DNA of 50,215 nt from Actinokineospora terrae. GTDB taxonomy: Bacteria; Actinomycetota; Actinomycetes; Mycobacteriales; Pseudonocardiaceae. This document shows, piece by piece, positions 32,636 to 41,141 of this stretch. Where the stretch lies: positions 1-50,215 of the forward strand of contig NZ_FOGI01000023.1 in assembly GCF_900111175.1 (NCBI RefSeq), read 5' to 3'. The position numbers and the translations under genes are program-made. Under the pieces are notes generated by a model that worked only from the letters and a program-made list of their open reading frames with translations, did no database searches and was not told where the DNA came from. Numbering within the stretch: position 1 is the stretch's first letter; every line of letters begins with the position of its first letter.

Positions 32636-33057
32636 AGTTCGGCATGGACGTTTAAGACCCCAGAACCGCTCTCCTGCGACCGGCGGCGCCAGACGGTCGG
32701 TAACCGGTCGACGACCGACATCCCGACTTCACCCCAACTATGCGGCCGTCCGGGTGACCCCCACCCAACCCCCCACCCGCCTCAACTACCCACAGTCCCC
32801 CAACGAACACCCCCCACCCCGAGTTCCCCCCACAATTTGATCTTCCCAACCCCACTCCCTCGTTGAGGAAACAATTAGTTCACCCCACCCAAAGAACAGA
32901 CGTATTCCGTGGACCCCCAACCCCACCCCCGCGAAAGGCGAAGCCCGAGCCGGCCCCCCTAGTCCCGATGCAACGGCCGAAGGCCAAGCAAGCCCAAGCC
33001 ACGTCCGCCAGGGTCCCCACCCCGCTACGTGCTCGTCCCTCGCACTACGCGCCCCCC
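32636..33057. other. C-rich gene-free stretch
   Basis: No supported gene. The plus strand is markedly C-rich (long CCCC runs), so the minus strand has many G-runs; one short AT-rich patch lies near 32865-32882. It separates the hypothetical gene promoter from the structured 79-nt element. Confidence 0.6.
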
Positions 33058-33136
33058 GCACCGTGGGGGTCTGGGGGTTCGACCCCCAGATACAATGACG
33101 ACCGACCCAGTCCACGCTCTCCGTGGACACAGATCG
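33058..33136 (-). repeat. 79-nt two-hairpin element, copy A
   Basis: Two stem-loops: CTGGGGGT-tcg-ACCCCCAG (33071-33089) and GTCCACG-ctctc-CGTGGAC (33110-33128). They are joined by a 20-nt linker containing ACAATGACG and flanked by GCACCGTGGG and ACAGATCG. An 85%-identical copy lies at 50033-50111 with compensatory stem changes. It begins 11 nt past the 3' end of tRNA-Leu, which is transcribed toward it, so a role in transcript termination or processing is likely but unproven. Strand is inferred from this arrangement. Confidence 0.8.
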
Positions 33137-33147
33137 GCCGTCGGTCG

Positions 33148-33230
33148 TGGGCGAGGAGGGAGTTGAACCCTCACGTCCTTTCGGACACACGGACCTGAAC
33201 CGTGCGCGTCTGCCATTCCGCCACTCGCCC
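33148..33230 (-). tRNA. tRNA-Leu(CAG)
   Basis: Complete 83-nt class II tRNA on the minus strand. The acceptor GGGCGAG pairs with CTCGCCC, the anticodon loop TTCAGGT gives CAG, and a long variable arm (TGTCC-GAAA-GGACG) and the T-loop TTCAACT are present. CCA is not encoded. A tRNA-Leu beside fhaA is also found in mycobacteria. Confidence 0.96.
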
Positions 33231-33359
33231 GAGTGGTGCTGCCCCCTGCGGGACGTGGAGAACACTAGCACGCTCGAAAACCCGGTTCGCACATACCCGT
33301 GTCCTGCATGGCGCGCCCGGATACGATCGGTCCAGGAGCACGGGCGGAAAGGAGGTCCC

Positions 33360-34574
33360 ATGGGCATCGGCCAGCGGTTGAACCGCAAGCTGGAGGACGT
33401 CGTGGGCAGCACTTTCGCGCGCGTGTTCGGTGGCAACGTGGTGCCGCAGGAGGTCGCGCAGGCACTGCAGCGCGAGAGCGAGGACAACATCCGCGAGTTG
33501 GCGGGTGGTCGGTTGTTGGCTCCCAACCACTACGTGGTGCAGTTGGGTCCGGCCGACCACCAGAACTTCGCTGGTGACGAGGACCGCATGAGGGCGCTGT
33601 TGGCGGACTGCGTGGCCGAGCATCTCACCGAGCACGGATGGGATACCTACGGAGACGTCGTAGTCTCCTTGGAGCGCTCCGACGCGCTGCACACCGGACA
33701 GTTCCGAACCCGCTCGACCGTCGACCCCGACGTGAAGGCCAGTCCTTCCGGCGGCGGTGCAGGCCACCAGGCAGGCAGACGGCCGGCACAACCCCGCAAC
33801 GCAGGAGACCGATCCATGAGCCAGCCCCCCGGCTACGGCCAGGCGCCTGATGGCGACCCGTACGGACAGCAGCAATACGGGTACGGCCAGGGCCAGTACG
33901 GCAACGATCCCAACTACGGTCACGGCTACGGCCAGCAGCAGCCCCAGCAGGGCGGCGGCTACGACCAGGGTTATGGCCAGCAGCAGCAGGGTGGCTATGA
34001 CCAGGGCTACGGCCAGCAGCAGCCAGGTTACGGGCAGCAGCAGGCCGGTTACGACCAGGGTTACGGCCAGCAGCAGCCGGGTTACGGCCAGCAGCAGGGT
34101 GGGTATGACCAGGGTTACGGCCAGCAGGGTGGGTATGACCAGGGTTACGGCCAGCAGCAGCCCGGTTACGGGCAGCAGGGCGGCTACGACCAGGGTTACG
34201 GCCAGCAGCAGGGTGGGTACGGACAGGACCCTTACGGCCAGCAGGGCGGGTACGCGCCGCCTGCGGTGCAGACCGGTCCGCGCCAGCTCTCGGCGAGCCT
34301 GCAGCTCGACGACGGCTCGAACCGCAACTACTCGCTGAAGCAGGGCGGCAACGTCGTCGGCCGCGGCCAGGACGCGGACTTCCGGCTGCCCGACACCGGG
34401 GTGTCGCGCCGCCACCTGGAGATCACCTGGGACGGGCAGAGCGCGACCCTGGCCGACCTAGGGTCGACCAACGGGACGACGGTCAACGGGACCCCGGTGC
34501 AGACCTGGCAGCTCGCCGACGGCGACGTGGTGCGGATCGGCCACTCGTCGCTGGTGTTCCGCACCCAGGGCTGA
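33360..34574 (+). CDS. fhaA: FhaA, DUF3662 and FHA domain protein
   Basis: 404-aa phospho-Thr-binding scaffold for Ser/Thr kinase signalling in wall growth. Residues 1-125 form the DUF3662 domain (MGIGQRLNRKLEDVVGSTFA..., PQEVAQALQRESEDN). Residues about 153-300 are a Gln/Gly/Tyr low-complexity linker with many GYDQGYGQQQ-type repeats. Residues about 315-404 are an FHA domain with VVGRGQDADFRLPD, SRRH and LGSTNGTTVNG. AAGGAGG lies 4 nt before ATG 33360. Family knowledge: the FHA domain recognises phosphorylated partners such as MviN (MurJ) in mycobacteria. It is the first gene of the pknB cluster. An internal ATG at 33816 also has a good SD. Confidence 0.95.
   Translation: MGIGQRLNRKLEDVVGSTFARVFGGNVVPQEVAQALQRESEDNIRELAGGRLLAPNHYVVQLGPADHQNFAGDEDRMRALLADCVAEHLTEHGWDTYGDVVVSLERSDALHTGQFRTRSTVDPDVKASPSGGGAGHQAGRRPAQPRNAGDRSMSQPPGYGQAPDGDPYGQQQYGYGQGQYGNDPNYGHGYGQQQPQQGGGYDQGYGQQQQGGYDQGYGQQQPGYGQQQAGYDQGYGQQQPGYGQQQGGYDQGYGQQGGYDQGYGQQQPGYGQQGGYDQGYGQQQGGYGQDPYGQQGGYAPPAVQTGPRQLSASLQLDDGSNRNYSLKQGGNVVGRGQDADFRLPDTGVSRRHLEITWDGQSATLADLGSTNGTTVNGTPVQTWQLADGDVVRIGHSSLVFRTQG
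33886..34250 (+). repeat. GYDQGYGQQQ-coding repeat array inside fhaA
   Basis: Imperfect 27-39-bp units built on GGTTACGGCCAGCAGCAG encode alternating GYDQGYGQQQ, GYGQQQ and GGYDQ motifs. Third bases vary among units, so selection is on the peptide rather than on DNA sequence. Copy number may vary between strains. Confidence 0.8.
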
Positions 34575-34648
34575 CGCGGTCGCGCCAGGCGCTCGTCCGG
34601 TGGTCGGGCGCCCTCGGGTCGGGGAAGCCCGAGTCGCGCGAGGCAACG

Positions 34649-34693
34649 AACGAGGTCGGCGGACGTCCTCATCAACGAGGTCGGCCAGACGTC
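34649..34693 (+). repeat. direct repeat in fhaA-fhaB gap
   Basis: AACGAGGTCGGCGGACGTC (34649) recurs as AACGAGGTCGGCCAGACGTC (34674), offset 25 bp. The gap of 246 bp is the only long one in the cluster, so a promoter or regulatory site for fhaB onward is likely here. Confidence 0.5.
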
Positions 34694-34820
34694 TTACCGA
34701 GGGCTGTCCGGGGGTCACCCTGGGCAGTCCTCACGTCGAGTTGGACACTGTGCGCTGTGGTCATCCCGTGTGGCCCCGGTTCTGACGTGGACACCCCAAG
34801 AAGCGGAGCGGTCGCAACAA

Positions 34821-35279
34821 GTGCCTGAGTTGGTGATGCAGCTGACCAGAGCCGGGTTCCTTGCCCTGCTCTGGCTGTTCGTGCTCGCCGCGTTGCGGGT
34901 GGTCCGCTCGGACCTCTACGCCGCGTCGGGGTTGCGTGTCGCGGTGCCCGGCTTCCGGAAGTCGACCGCGGCGAAGATGCGCGGGAAGGCGCCGAGACAG
35001 CTGGTGGTGACGCACGGGGCGTTGGCGGGGACGCGGATCACCCTCGACGGGCGGCCGATCATGATGGGGCGGGCGGACGACTCGACCCTGGTGCTCGACG
35101 ACGACTACGCCTCGACCAGGCACGCGAGGTTGTCGCTGCGCGGGACGGACTGGTACGTGGAAGACCTGGGCTCGACGAACGGGACCTACCTGGACCGGGC
35201 TAAGGTCACCCAACCCCTCCGGGTGCCACTTGGTGTCCCGATCCGTATCGGCAAGACGGTGATCGAGCTGCGCTCATGA
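34821..35279 (+). CDS. fhaB: FhaB (FipA) membrane FHA protein
   Basis: 152 aa. One N-terminal transmembrane helix (LTRAGFLALLWLFVLAALRV) is followed by a linker and a C-terminal FHA domain at about 68-150, with IMMGRADDSTLVLDDDYAST, RHARLSLRG, and EDLGSTNGTYLDRAKV. Spacing and sequence closely match mycobacterial FhaB/FipA, which links phosphorylation to FtsZ-FtsQ division complexes. The GTG at 34821 mirrors the mycobacterial start; the upstream open frame has no family similarity. Its stop overlaps pstP by ATGA, so it is translationally coupled to the phosphatase. Confidence 0.94.
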   Translation: MPELVMQLTRAGFLALLWLFVLAALRVVRSDLYAASGLRVAVPGFRKSTAAKMRGKAPRQLVVTHGALAGTRITLDGRPIMMGRADDSTLVLDDDYASTRHARLSLRGTDWYVEDLGSTNGTYLDRAKVTQPLRVPLGVPIRIGKTVIELRS

Positions 35280-36733
35280 CCCTTGTTCTTCGTTACGCGG
35301 CCCGCAGCGACCGGGGCCTGGTGCGTTCCAACAACCAGGACTCCGTGTACGCGGGCCCACGCCTGCTCTCCTTGGCCGACGGGATGGGCGGCCACGTCGC
35401 CGGTGAGGTCGCCAGCAAGGTGGTGATCGCCGCCCTCGCGCCGCTCGACGACGACGAACCGAGCGAGGACCTGCTCGGGCAGCTGCGCGAGGCGACGCTC
35501 GCGGGCAACGGCGCGATCGCCGAACTGGTGGCCAGCGATCCGGAGCTCGACGGGATGGGCACGACGCTGTCGGCCATCCTGTTCGCGGGCAACCGGATCG
35601 GGCTGGTGCACGTCGGGGACTCCCGGGTGTACCTGCGCCGCAACGGCCAGTTCTCGCAGATCACCCACGACGACACCTTCGTCCAGTCGCTGATCGACGA
35701 GGGTCGCATCACCGAGGACGAGGCCGCGACGCACCCGCAGCGCTCGCTGCTGCTCAAGGCGCTGACCGGGCACGAGGTGGAGCCGACGCTGACGGTGCGC
35801 GAGGCGCGCCCCGGCGACCGGTACCTGCTGTGCTCGGACGGGCTGTCCGGTCCGGTGAGCCACGAGACGCTGTCCGAGGCGATCCAGATCCCGGACCCGC
35901 AGGAGTGCGCGGACCGGATGATCGAGCTCGCGCTGCGCGGCGGTGGTCCGGACAACGTGACGGTGATCATCGCCGACGTGGTGGACGTGGACTACGGGGA
36001 CAACCACCCCATCGTCGGCGGCGCCGCGGGCAACGGCTCGGACGAGACACCGCCACCGGACTCGGCCGCGTCGCGGGCGAGCGCGATGACCACGCCCCGG
36101 CCGGAGCCGAGGAAGGTCGAGCAGCCCCCGCCGCCGGACCCGAAGGTCAAGCGGCGCAAGCGGGTGCGGCTGGTGGTCGGGTTGCTGCTGCTGCTCGTGC
36201 TGCTGGGCTCCGGCGCGGTGGCGGCCAGGATCTGGGTGAACAACCAGTACTTCGTCGGTGAGGGCGACGGCGGGGAGATCGCGATCTTCCAGGGGGTGCG
36301 CGGCAGCGTGCTCGGCCTGTCCCTCAACAGCCAGCTGCAGGGCTCCTGCGACCCGAACGTGGCCACGTGCGACAAGTTCTACGTCGACGACCTGGAGCAG
36401 TTCGGCAAGGAAGAAGTCCGCAACGGCAACAACACCTTCGGCAACATCGTCGAGGCGCGGGAGTTCGTGCGCGGGCTGCGCAGCAAGTTCGGCCTGCCCG
36501 ACTGCGACAGCCTGGTGACCTCGCCGAGCACGCCGACGACGACCACGGAGCCCGGCACCCAGCCGGGGCAGCTGACCAGCACCACGAACCCGCTGGCGCC
36601 GACCTCCGACCAGGTCGCCACGACCACGCCGACGCTGCCGGGGACGAGTTCGGCGCAGACGTCCGAGCAGGTCGAGCCGCAACCCGGGGTCAACTGCCGC
36701 AACCCGCGGGACGAGGACAAGGGCGGCGGCTGA
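35276..36733 (+). CDS. pstP: PstP, PP2C Ser/Thr phosphatase
   Basis: 485-aa membrane phosphatase that reverses PknA/PknB signalling. The cytoplasmic PP2C domain (1-235) has RSNNQDSVY, LADGMGGHVAGE with metal-binding Asp, GTTLSAIL, HVGDSRVYL, and GGPDNVTVI. A basic juxtamembrane segment (KVKRRKRVR) precedes one transmembrane helix near 299-320. The external domain of about 160 residues ends in a Thr/Pro/Ser-rich tail with paired cysteines. It overlaps fhaB by 4 bp and rodA by 1 bp. The layout matches the mycobacterial enzyme, which dephosphorylates CwlM, PknA and PknB. Confidence 0.96.
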   Translation: MTLVLRYAARSDRGLVRSNNQDSVYAGPRLLSLADGMGGHVAGEVASKVVIAALAPLDDDEPSEDLLGQLREATLAGNGAIAELVASDPELDGMGTTLSAILFAGNRIGLVHVGDSRVYLRRNGQFSQITHDDTFVQSLIDEGRITEDEAATHPQRSLLLKALTGHEVEPTLTVREARPGDRYLLCSDGLSGPVSHETLSEAIQIPDPQECADRMIELALRGGGPDNVTVIIADVVDVDYGDNHPIVGGAAGNGSDETPPPDSAASRASAMTTPRPEPRKVEQPPPPDPKVKRRKRVRLVVGLLLLLVLLGSGAVAARIWVNNQYFVGEGDGGEIAIFQGVRGSVLGLSLNSQLQGSCDPNVATCDKFYVDDLEQFGKEEVRNGNNTFGNIVEAREFVRGLRSKFGLPDCDSLVTSPSTPTTTTEPGTQPGQLTSTTNPLAPTSDQVATTTPTLPGTSSAQTSEQVEPQPGVNCRNPRDEDKGGG

Positions 36734-38205
36734 TGGGATCTCCGGTCCAGGGCGCGGGTGGTCCGGCGGCCGGGCAGAGCAGCGCAGGCACCGACGCCGC
36801 CGCGGCGCCGACCAGGCGCGGCACCGAGCTGCTGCTGCTCGGGTTCGCCGCCTTCGTGGTCTCCGCCGCGCTGATGCTCGTCGAGGCCAACCAGGAGCAG
36901 CAGCTGACGCTGCGCATCTTCTGGTACGGGCTGGCGTTCCTGGGCCTGTTCGGTGTCGCGCACGTGGCGGTGCGGCGGTTCGCGCCGTACGCGGACCCGC
37001 TGATCCTGCCCTGCGTCGCGCTGCTCAACGGCCTGGGCCTGGTGATGATCTACCGGATCGACCTGGCGATGACCGAGAAGGCGCTGCGCGCGGGCCGGGA
37101 GATCAACAACGACGTGCCCAAGCAGATCCTGTGGACCACGGTCGCGCTGGCGCTGTTCCTGGCCGTGCTGATCGTGGTCAAGGACCACCGCACGCTCACC
37201 AAGTACAGCTACACCTTCGGCCTGGTCGGGCTGGTCCTGCTCGCCCTGCCCGCGTTCCTGCCCAGCGTCATCGCCCCGACGATCAACGGCGCGAAGATCT
37301 GGCTCAAGGCCGGTCCGTTCTCGCTGCAGCCGGGTGAGTTCGCCAAGATCCTGCTGCTGGTGTTCTTCGCCGCGTTCCTGGTGTCCAAACGCGACCTGTT
37401 CATGGCGGCCGGTCGCCGGGTGCTCGGGGTGGACCTGCCGCGGGCGCGCGACCTCGGGCCGGTCGTGTTCGCGTGGGCGGTCTCGCTGGGCGTCCTGGTG
37501 TTCCAGAAGGACCTCGGCACCTCGCTGCTGTTCTTCGGCACCATCCTGGTGATGCTCTACGTCGCCACCGAGCGCGCCGTGTGGGTCGTGCTCGGCCTCA
37601 CGCTGTTCGTCGGCGGCGCGATCGTCGCCTACAACCTGTTCACCCACGTGCAGCAGCGCGTGGCGAACTGGTTCGACCCGCTGGCGACCTACGCCGACGC
37701 GGGCGGCGGCTACCAGATCGCGCAGGCGCTGTTCGGGCTCGGCACCGGCGGGGTCGGCGGCACCGGCCTCGGCGCGGGCCGCCCGGAACTGGTGCCGCTG
37801 GCCAACACCGACTTCATCGCGGCCGCGATCGGCGAGGAGCTCGGCTTCATCGGCCTCGCCGCGCTGCTGCTGGTCTACACCGTGCTGGCGCTGCGCGGCA
37901 TGCGCAGCGCGCTCGCCGTGCGCGACACCTTCGGCAAGCTCCTCGGCGGCGGGTTGTCCTTCCTGCTGATCATGCAGGTGTTCGTGGTCGTCGGCGGCGT
38001 CACCAAGCTCATCCCGATGACCGGCATCACCGCGCCGTTCCTGTCCTACGGGGGTTCCTCGCTGCTGGCCAACTACGTGCTGATCGCGCTGCTGCTGCGG
38101 ATCTCCGACGCCGCGCGCAGGCCGCAGACCGGCGCCAGGCCGCGGCCGGTGCCCCAGGCCCCCATCGCGGAGGCGCACACGGTGATGGTGGAGCGGCCGA
38201 CATGA
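36733..38205 (+). CDS. rodA: RodA, SEDS peptidoglycan glycosyltransferase
   Basis: 490-aa polytopic SEDS protein with about 12 helices that polymerises lipid II during elongation together with a class B PBP. Conserved segments are LPAFLPSVIAPTINGAKIWL (the NGAxxW stretch), PGEFAKILLLVFFAAFL, FQKDLGTSLLFFGTIL with the catalytic-type Asp, LANTDFIAAAIGEELGFIG, and TAPFLSYGGSSLLANY. The 35-residue N-terminal extension is Gly/Ala-rich. ATG at 36733 overlaps the pstP stop, and its own stop overlaps pbpA by ATGA, giving co-translation with its partner transpeptidase. Confidence 0.96.
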   Translation: MGSPVQGAGGPAAGQSSAGTDAAAAPTRRGTELLLLGFAAFVVSAALMLVEANQEQQLTLRIFWYGLAFLGLFGVAHVAVRRFAPYADPLILPCVALLNGLGLVMIYRIDLAMTEKALRAGREINNDVPKQILWTTVALALFLAVLIVVKDHRTLTKYSYTFGLVGLVLLALPAFLPSVIAPTINGAKIWLKAGPFSLQPGEFAKILLLVFFAAFLVSKRDLFMAAGRRVLGVDLPRARDLGPVVFAWAVSLGVLVFQKDLGTSLLFFGTILVMLYVATERAVWVVLGLTLFVGGAIVAYNLFTHVQQRVANWFDPLATYADAGGGYQIAQALFGLGTGGVGGTGLGAGRPELVPLANTDFIAAAIGEELGFIGLAALLLVYTVLALRGMRSALAVRDTFGKLLGGGLSFLLIMQVFVVVGGVTKLIPMTGITAPFLSYGGSSLLANYVLIALLLRISDAARRPQTGARPRPVPQAPIAEAHTVMVERPT

Positions 38206-39689
38206 ACACCCCGCTGCGCCGGGTCGGCCTCGCCATGCTCGGCATGATCATCCTGCTGCTGGCCAACGCCACCTACATCCAGATCATCAAGGCCGACGAC
38301 TACCGCGAGGACCCGCGCAACCAGCGCGTCCTGCTGGAGGAGTACTCCCGAGAGCGCGGCAAGATCCTCGCCAGGGGCGCCAACAACCAGGCCCAGATGC
38401 TGGCCACCGTCCTGCCGACCAACGACCGGTTGCGCTACCTGCGCCAGTACACCGCCGGCCCCACCTTCGCGCCTGTCACCGGCTTCTACTCGGTGCGCTA
38501 CGGCGCGGGCGGGTTGGAGCGCGCCGAGGACGAGATCCTCAACGGCTCCGACGACCGGCTGTTCGTGCGCCGCCTGTCCGACCTGATCACCGGTCGCGAC
38601 CCGCGCGGCGGCAACATCGAGCTGACCATCAACCCGGCCGCGCAGACCGCCGCGTACGACGCGATGGCCAAGGCCGGGTTCGCGGGCTCGGTGGTGGCGC
38701 TCAACCCGAAGACCGGCGAGATCCTGGCCATGGTCAGCACCCCGTCCTACGACCCGAACACGCTCTCCGCGCACGACGGTGCCGCGCAGGAGAAGGCGTG
38801 GAAGGACTACAACGCCGACAAGCGCAAGCCGATGCTGAACCGGGCCATCTCGGAGACCTACGCGCCGGGCTCGACGTTCAAGCTCGTCATCGCCGCCGCC
38901 GCGCTCGAGGACGGCAAGTCCAAGGAGGACCAGGTCACCTCGACCGACCGGCTCCAGGTCGGCGGTTCCGAGCTGCGCAACTACAACCGCGGCTTCTGCA
39001 ACGGCACCCCGAACGGGGTGACCATGGAGGTCGCGCTGTCGCTGTCGTGCAACACCGCCTTCGCGCAGCTGGCCGGTGACCTCGGCCCCGGCAAGGTCAG
39101 CGAGCAGGCGGCCGCGTTCGGCATCGGCGAGTCCGACCTGGCCGTCCCGATGCGCGTCGAGCAGTCCTGCATCGGCCCGTCCACCGCGTGCATGAGCGTC
39201 GGCGACAAGGCCGCGCTGATGCAGACCGGCATCGGCCAGCGCGACGTGCGGCTCAGCCCGCTGCAGAACGCGCAGATCGTGGCCACCATCGCCAACGGCG
39301 GCGAGCGGATGCGGCCGCAGCTGGTCAAGTCGGTGCTCGCGCCGGACCTCTCGGAGATCTCCCGGCTCGACACCGACAGCCTCGGCCGGGCCATGTCCCG
39401 CGACGCCGCCGGGCAGCTGCGCGACATGATGGTCGCCTCCGAGGCCAAGACCGGCGGCGACGGCAAGCGCGACGGGCTGACCATCGCGTCCAAGACCGGC
39501 ACCGCCGAGACCGGCAACGACCCGAAGAACACCCCGCCGTTCGCCTGGTACGTGGCCTTCGCGCCCGCCGACGACCCGAAGATCGCGATCGCCGTCGTCG
39601 TGGAGAGCCAGGACGTGGCCGCGACCGGCGGCAAGCTCTCCGCCGCGATCGGCAGGGCCACCATCGCCGCCGCGCTTGGCGGTGGCTGA
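38202..39689 (+). CDS. pbpA: PbpA, class B penicillin-binding protein
   Basis: 495-aa D,D-transpeptidase acting outside the membrane with RodA. A single N-terminal helix (RRVGLAMLGMIILLLANATY) anchors it. The dimerisation domain carries RERGKILARGANNQAQML. The catalytic triad motifs are SxxK at Ser224-Lys227 (PGSTFK), SCN at 282-284 and KTG at 431-433. Length and motifs match mycobacterial PbpA, which supports septation and elongation. It overlaps rodA by 4 bp and is followed after 3 bp by pknA. Two cysteines in the SCIGPSTACMSVGD stretch could form a disulfide. Confidence 0.96.
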   Translation: MNTPLRRVGLAMLGMIILLLANATYIQIIKADDYREDPRNQRVLLEEYSRERGKILARGANNQAQMLATVLPTNDRLRYLRQYTAGPTFAPVTGFYSVRYGAGGLERAEDEILNGSDDRLFVRRLSDLITGRDPRGGNIELTINPAAQTAAYDAMAKAGFAGSVVALNPKTGEILAMVSTPSYDPNTLSAHDGAAQEKAWKDYNADKRKPMLNRAISETYAPGSTFKLVIAAAALEDGKSKEDQVTSTDRLQVGGSELRNYNRGFCNGTPNGVTMEVALSLSCNTAFAQLAGDLGPGKVSEQAAAFGIGESDLAVPMRVEQSCIGPSTACMSVGDKAALMQTGIGQRDVRLSPLQNAQIVATIANGGERMRPQLVKSVLAPDLSEISRLDTDSLGRAMSRDAAGQLRDMMVASEAKTGGDGKRDGLTIASKTGTAETGNDPKNTPPFAWYVAFAPADDPKIAIAVVVESQDVAATGGKLSAAIGRATIAAALGGG

Positions 39690-39692
39690 GCC

Positions 39693-41141
39693 GTGTTCAC
39701 CTCGGGCCAACTGCTCGCCGACCGCTACCGGCTCGCCCGCCGGATCGCGGTCGGCGGCATGGGCGAGGTGTGGGAGGCCGCCGACACCCGGCTCGACCGC
39801 AACGTCGCGGTCAAGGTGCTCAAGCCGGAGCTGTGCGGGGACGCCGAGTTCCTGCACCGCTTCCGCACCGAGGCGCGCACGACCGCGTCGATCAACCACC
39901 CCGGCATCGCCTCCGTGCACGACTACGGCGAGACCGCGTCCATCGTCGACGGCCCGCAGGACACCGCGTACCTGGTGATGGAACTGGTCGAGGGCGACCC
40001 GCTCGCGGCGATCCTGGCCAAGGAGGGCCGGATCGGCGCCGAGCGCACCCTCGACATCCTCGAGCAGGCCGGGCACGCGCTGCAGGCCGCGCACGAACGC
40101 GGGTACGTGCACCGCGACGTGAAGCCGGGCAACATCCTGATCACCCCGACCGGCGTGGTGAAGCTGACCGACTTCGGCATCGCCAAGGCGGCCGACGCGG
40201 CACCGGTCACCCGCTCCGGCATGGTCATGGGCACCGCGCACTACATCGCCCCCGAGCAGGCCCTCGGGCACGAGGCCGAACCCGCCAGCGACGTGTACTC
40301 CCTCGCCGTGGTCGGCTACGAGTGCCTGACCGGGCGCAGGCCGTTCCTGTCGGAGAACGCGGTGACGGTCGCGATGATGCACATCCGCGACATCCCGCCG
40401 CCGCTGCCGCCGGACATCCCGCCCGGCGCGCGCGCGGTGATCGAGGCGACGCTGGTGAAGGACCCCCGGCAGCGCTACGGCAGCGGTGGCGAGTTCGCCG
40501 CCGCGGTGGCCGCCATCCGCGCGGGCCGCCCGCTGCCCGCGCCGGCCGGGTACGCCATGGCCGCCCAACGGCACGGCATGCGCACCCCGCCGACCGGCAC
40601 CCACCCCGGCATGCACCCGGTGGCGCCACCGCCGGGACATCCGAACTCGACCGGTTTCGCGATGCAGCCACCCCCGCAGCGCTCCGGCCGGGGCGGCTTA
40701 TGGGTGGCCATCGTGGTGCTGGCGATCGCGTTGATCGTCGCGCTGGCGATCGGCCTCCCCGCGATCTTCAGCTCGGACGGGCCGGGGGACCTGCCCGGCG
40801 AGCAGGCACCCCGCACCACCACCGCGGTCGTGCCCGACGACAGCGAGGAACCCGGCGGACCACCCGCCGGGCAGCAACCCACCTCGCGCACCCCGCGTCC
40901 CACCGAGGGCGAGGACGACGACACGGTCACCATCATCCCCACCCGGTACGCCAAGCGGCCCGCGGACGAGGTGGCCGCGGAGTTGACCAGGCTCGGCGCG
41001 TCACCGATGGTGCTCACCGAGGACGGCCTCGTGCCGCAGGACCCGACCGGTTGCCTGGTTGTCGAAGTCTCGCCAGTGGGCCGGGTCCCGCGCGGCGCGC
41101 CAGTCACAATCAGGTGCAGGCAGAACGGACCCGCGGGATGA
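39693..41141 (+). CDS. pknA: PknA, receptor Ser/Thr kinase
   Basis: 482-aa transmembrane Hanks-type kinase. ATP loop VGGMGEVWEAAD, invariant Lys41 (VAVKVL), catalytic loop HRDVKPGNIL, DFGIAKAAD and APEQALGHEAEPASD are intact, so it should be active. One helix (LWVAIVVLAIALIVALAIGL) lies near residue 335. The external part has a Pro/Thr-rich stretch and then about 65 residues resembling a single PASTA domain (RPADEVAAELTRLGASPMVL..., VSPVGRVPRGAPVTIRC). Mycobacterial PknA lacks a PASTA region. GTG start at 39693, 3 bp after pbpA. A 20-codon ORF overlaps its stop. Confidence 0.95.
   Translation: MFTSGQLLADRYRLARRIAVGGMGEVWEAADTRLDRNVAVKVLKPELCGDAEFLHRFRTEARTTASINHPGIASVHDYGETASIVDGPQDTAYLVMELVEGDPLAAILAKEGRIGAERTLDILEQAGHALQAAHERGYVHRDVKPGNILITPTGVVKLTDFGIAKAADAAPVTRSGMVMGTAHYIAPEQALGHEAEPASDVYSLAVVGYECLTGRRPFLSENAVTVAMMHIRDIPPPLPPDIPPGARAVIEATLVKDPRQRYGSGGEFAAAVAAIRAGRPLPAPAGYAMAAQRHGMRTPPTGTHPGMHPVAPPPGHPNSTGFAMQPPPQRSGRGGLWVAIVVLAIALIVALAIGLPAIFSSDGPGDLPGEQAPRTTTAVVPDDSEEPGGPPAGQQPTSRTPRPTEGEDDDTVTIIPTRYAKRPADEVAAELTRLGASPMVLTEDGLVPQDPTGCLVVEVSPVGRVPRGAPVTIRCRQNGPAG

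Noticed and set aside
33071..33089. T-arm-like GGGGGTTCGACCCCC in copy A, as part of a tRNA
   Set aside because: No acceptor, D or anticodon arms fit around it, and copy B lacks the TTCGA loop while keeping the stem.
33886..34250. Regular repeats that could suggest a CRISPR array
   Set aside because: No unique spacers of constant size; the repeats are in frame, encode GYGQQQ units and lie inside fhaA.
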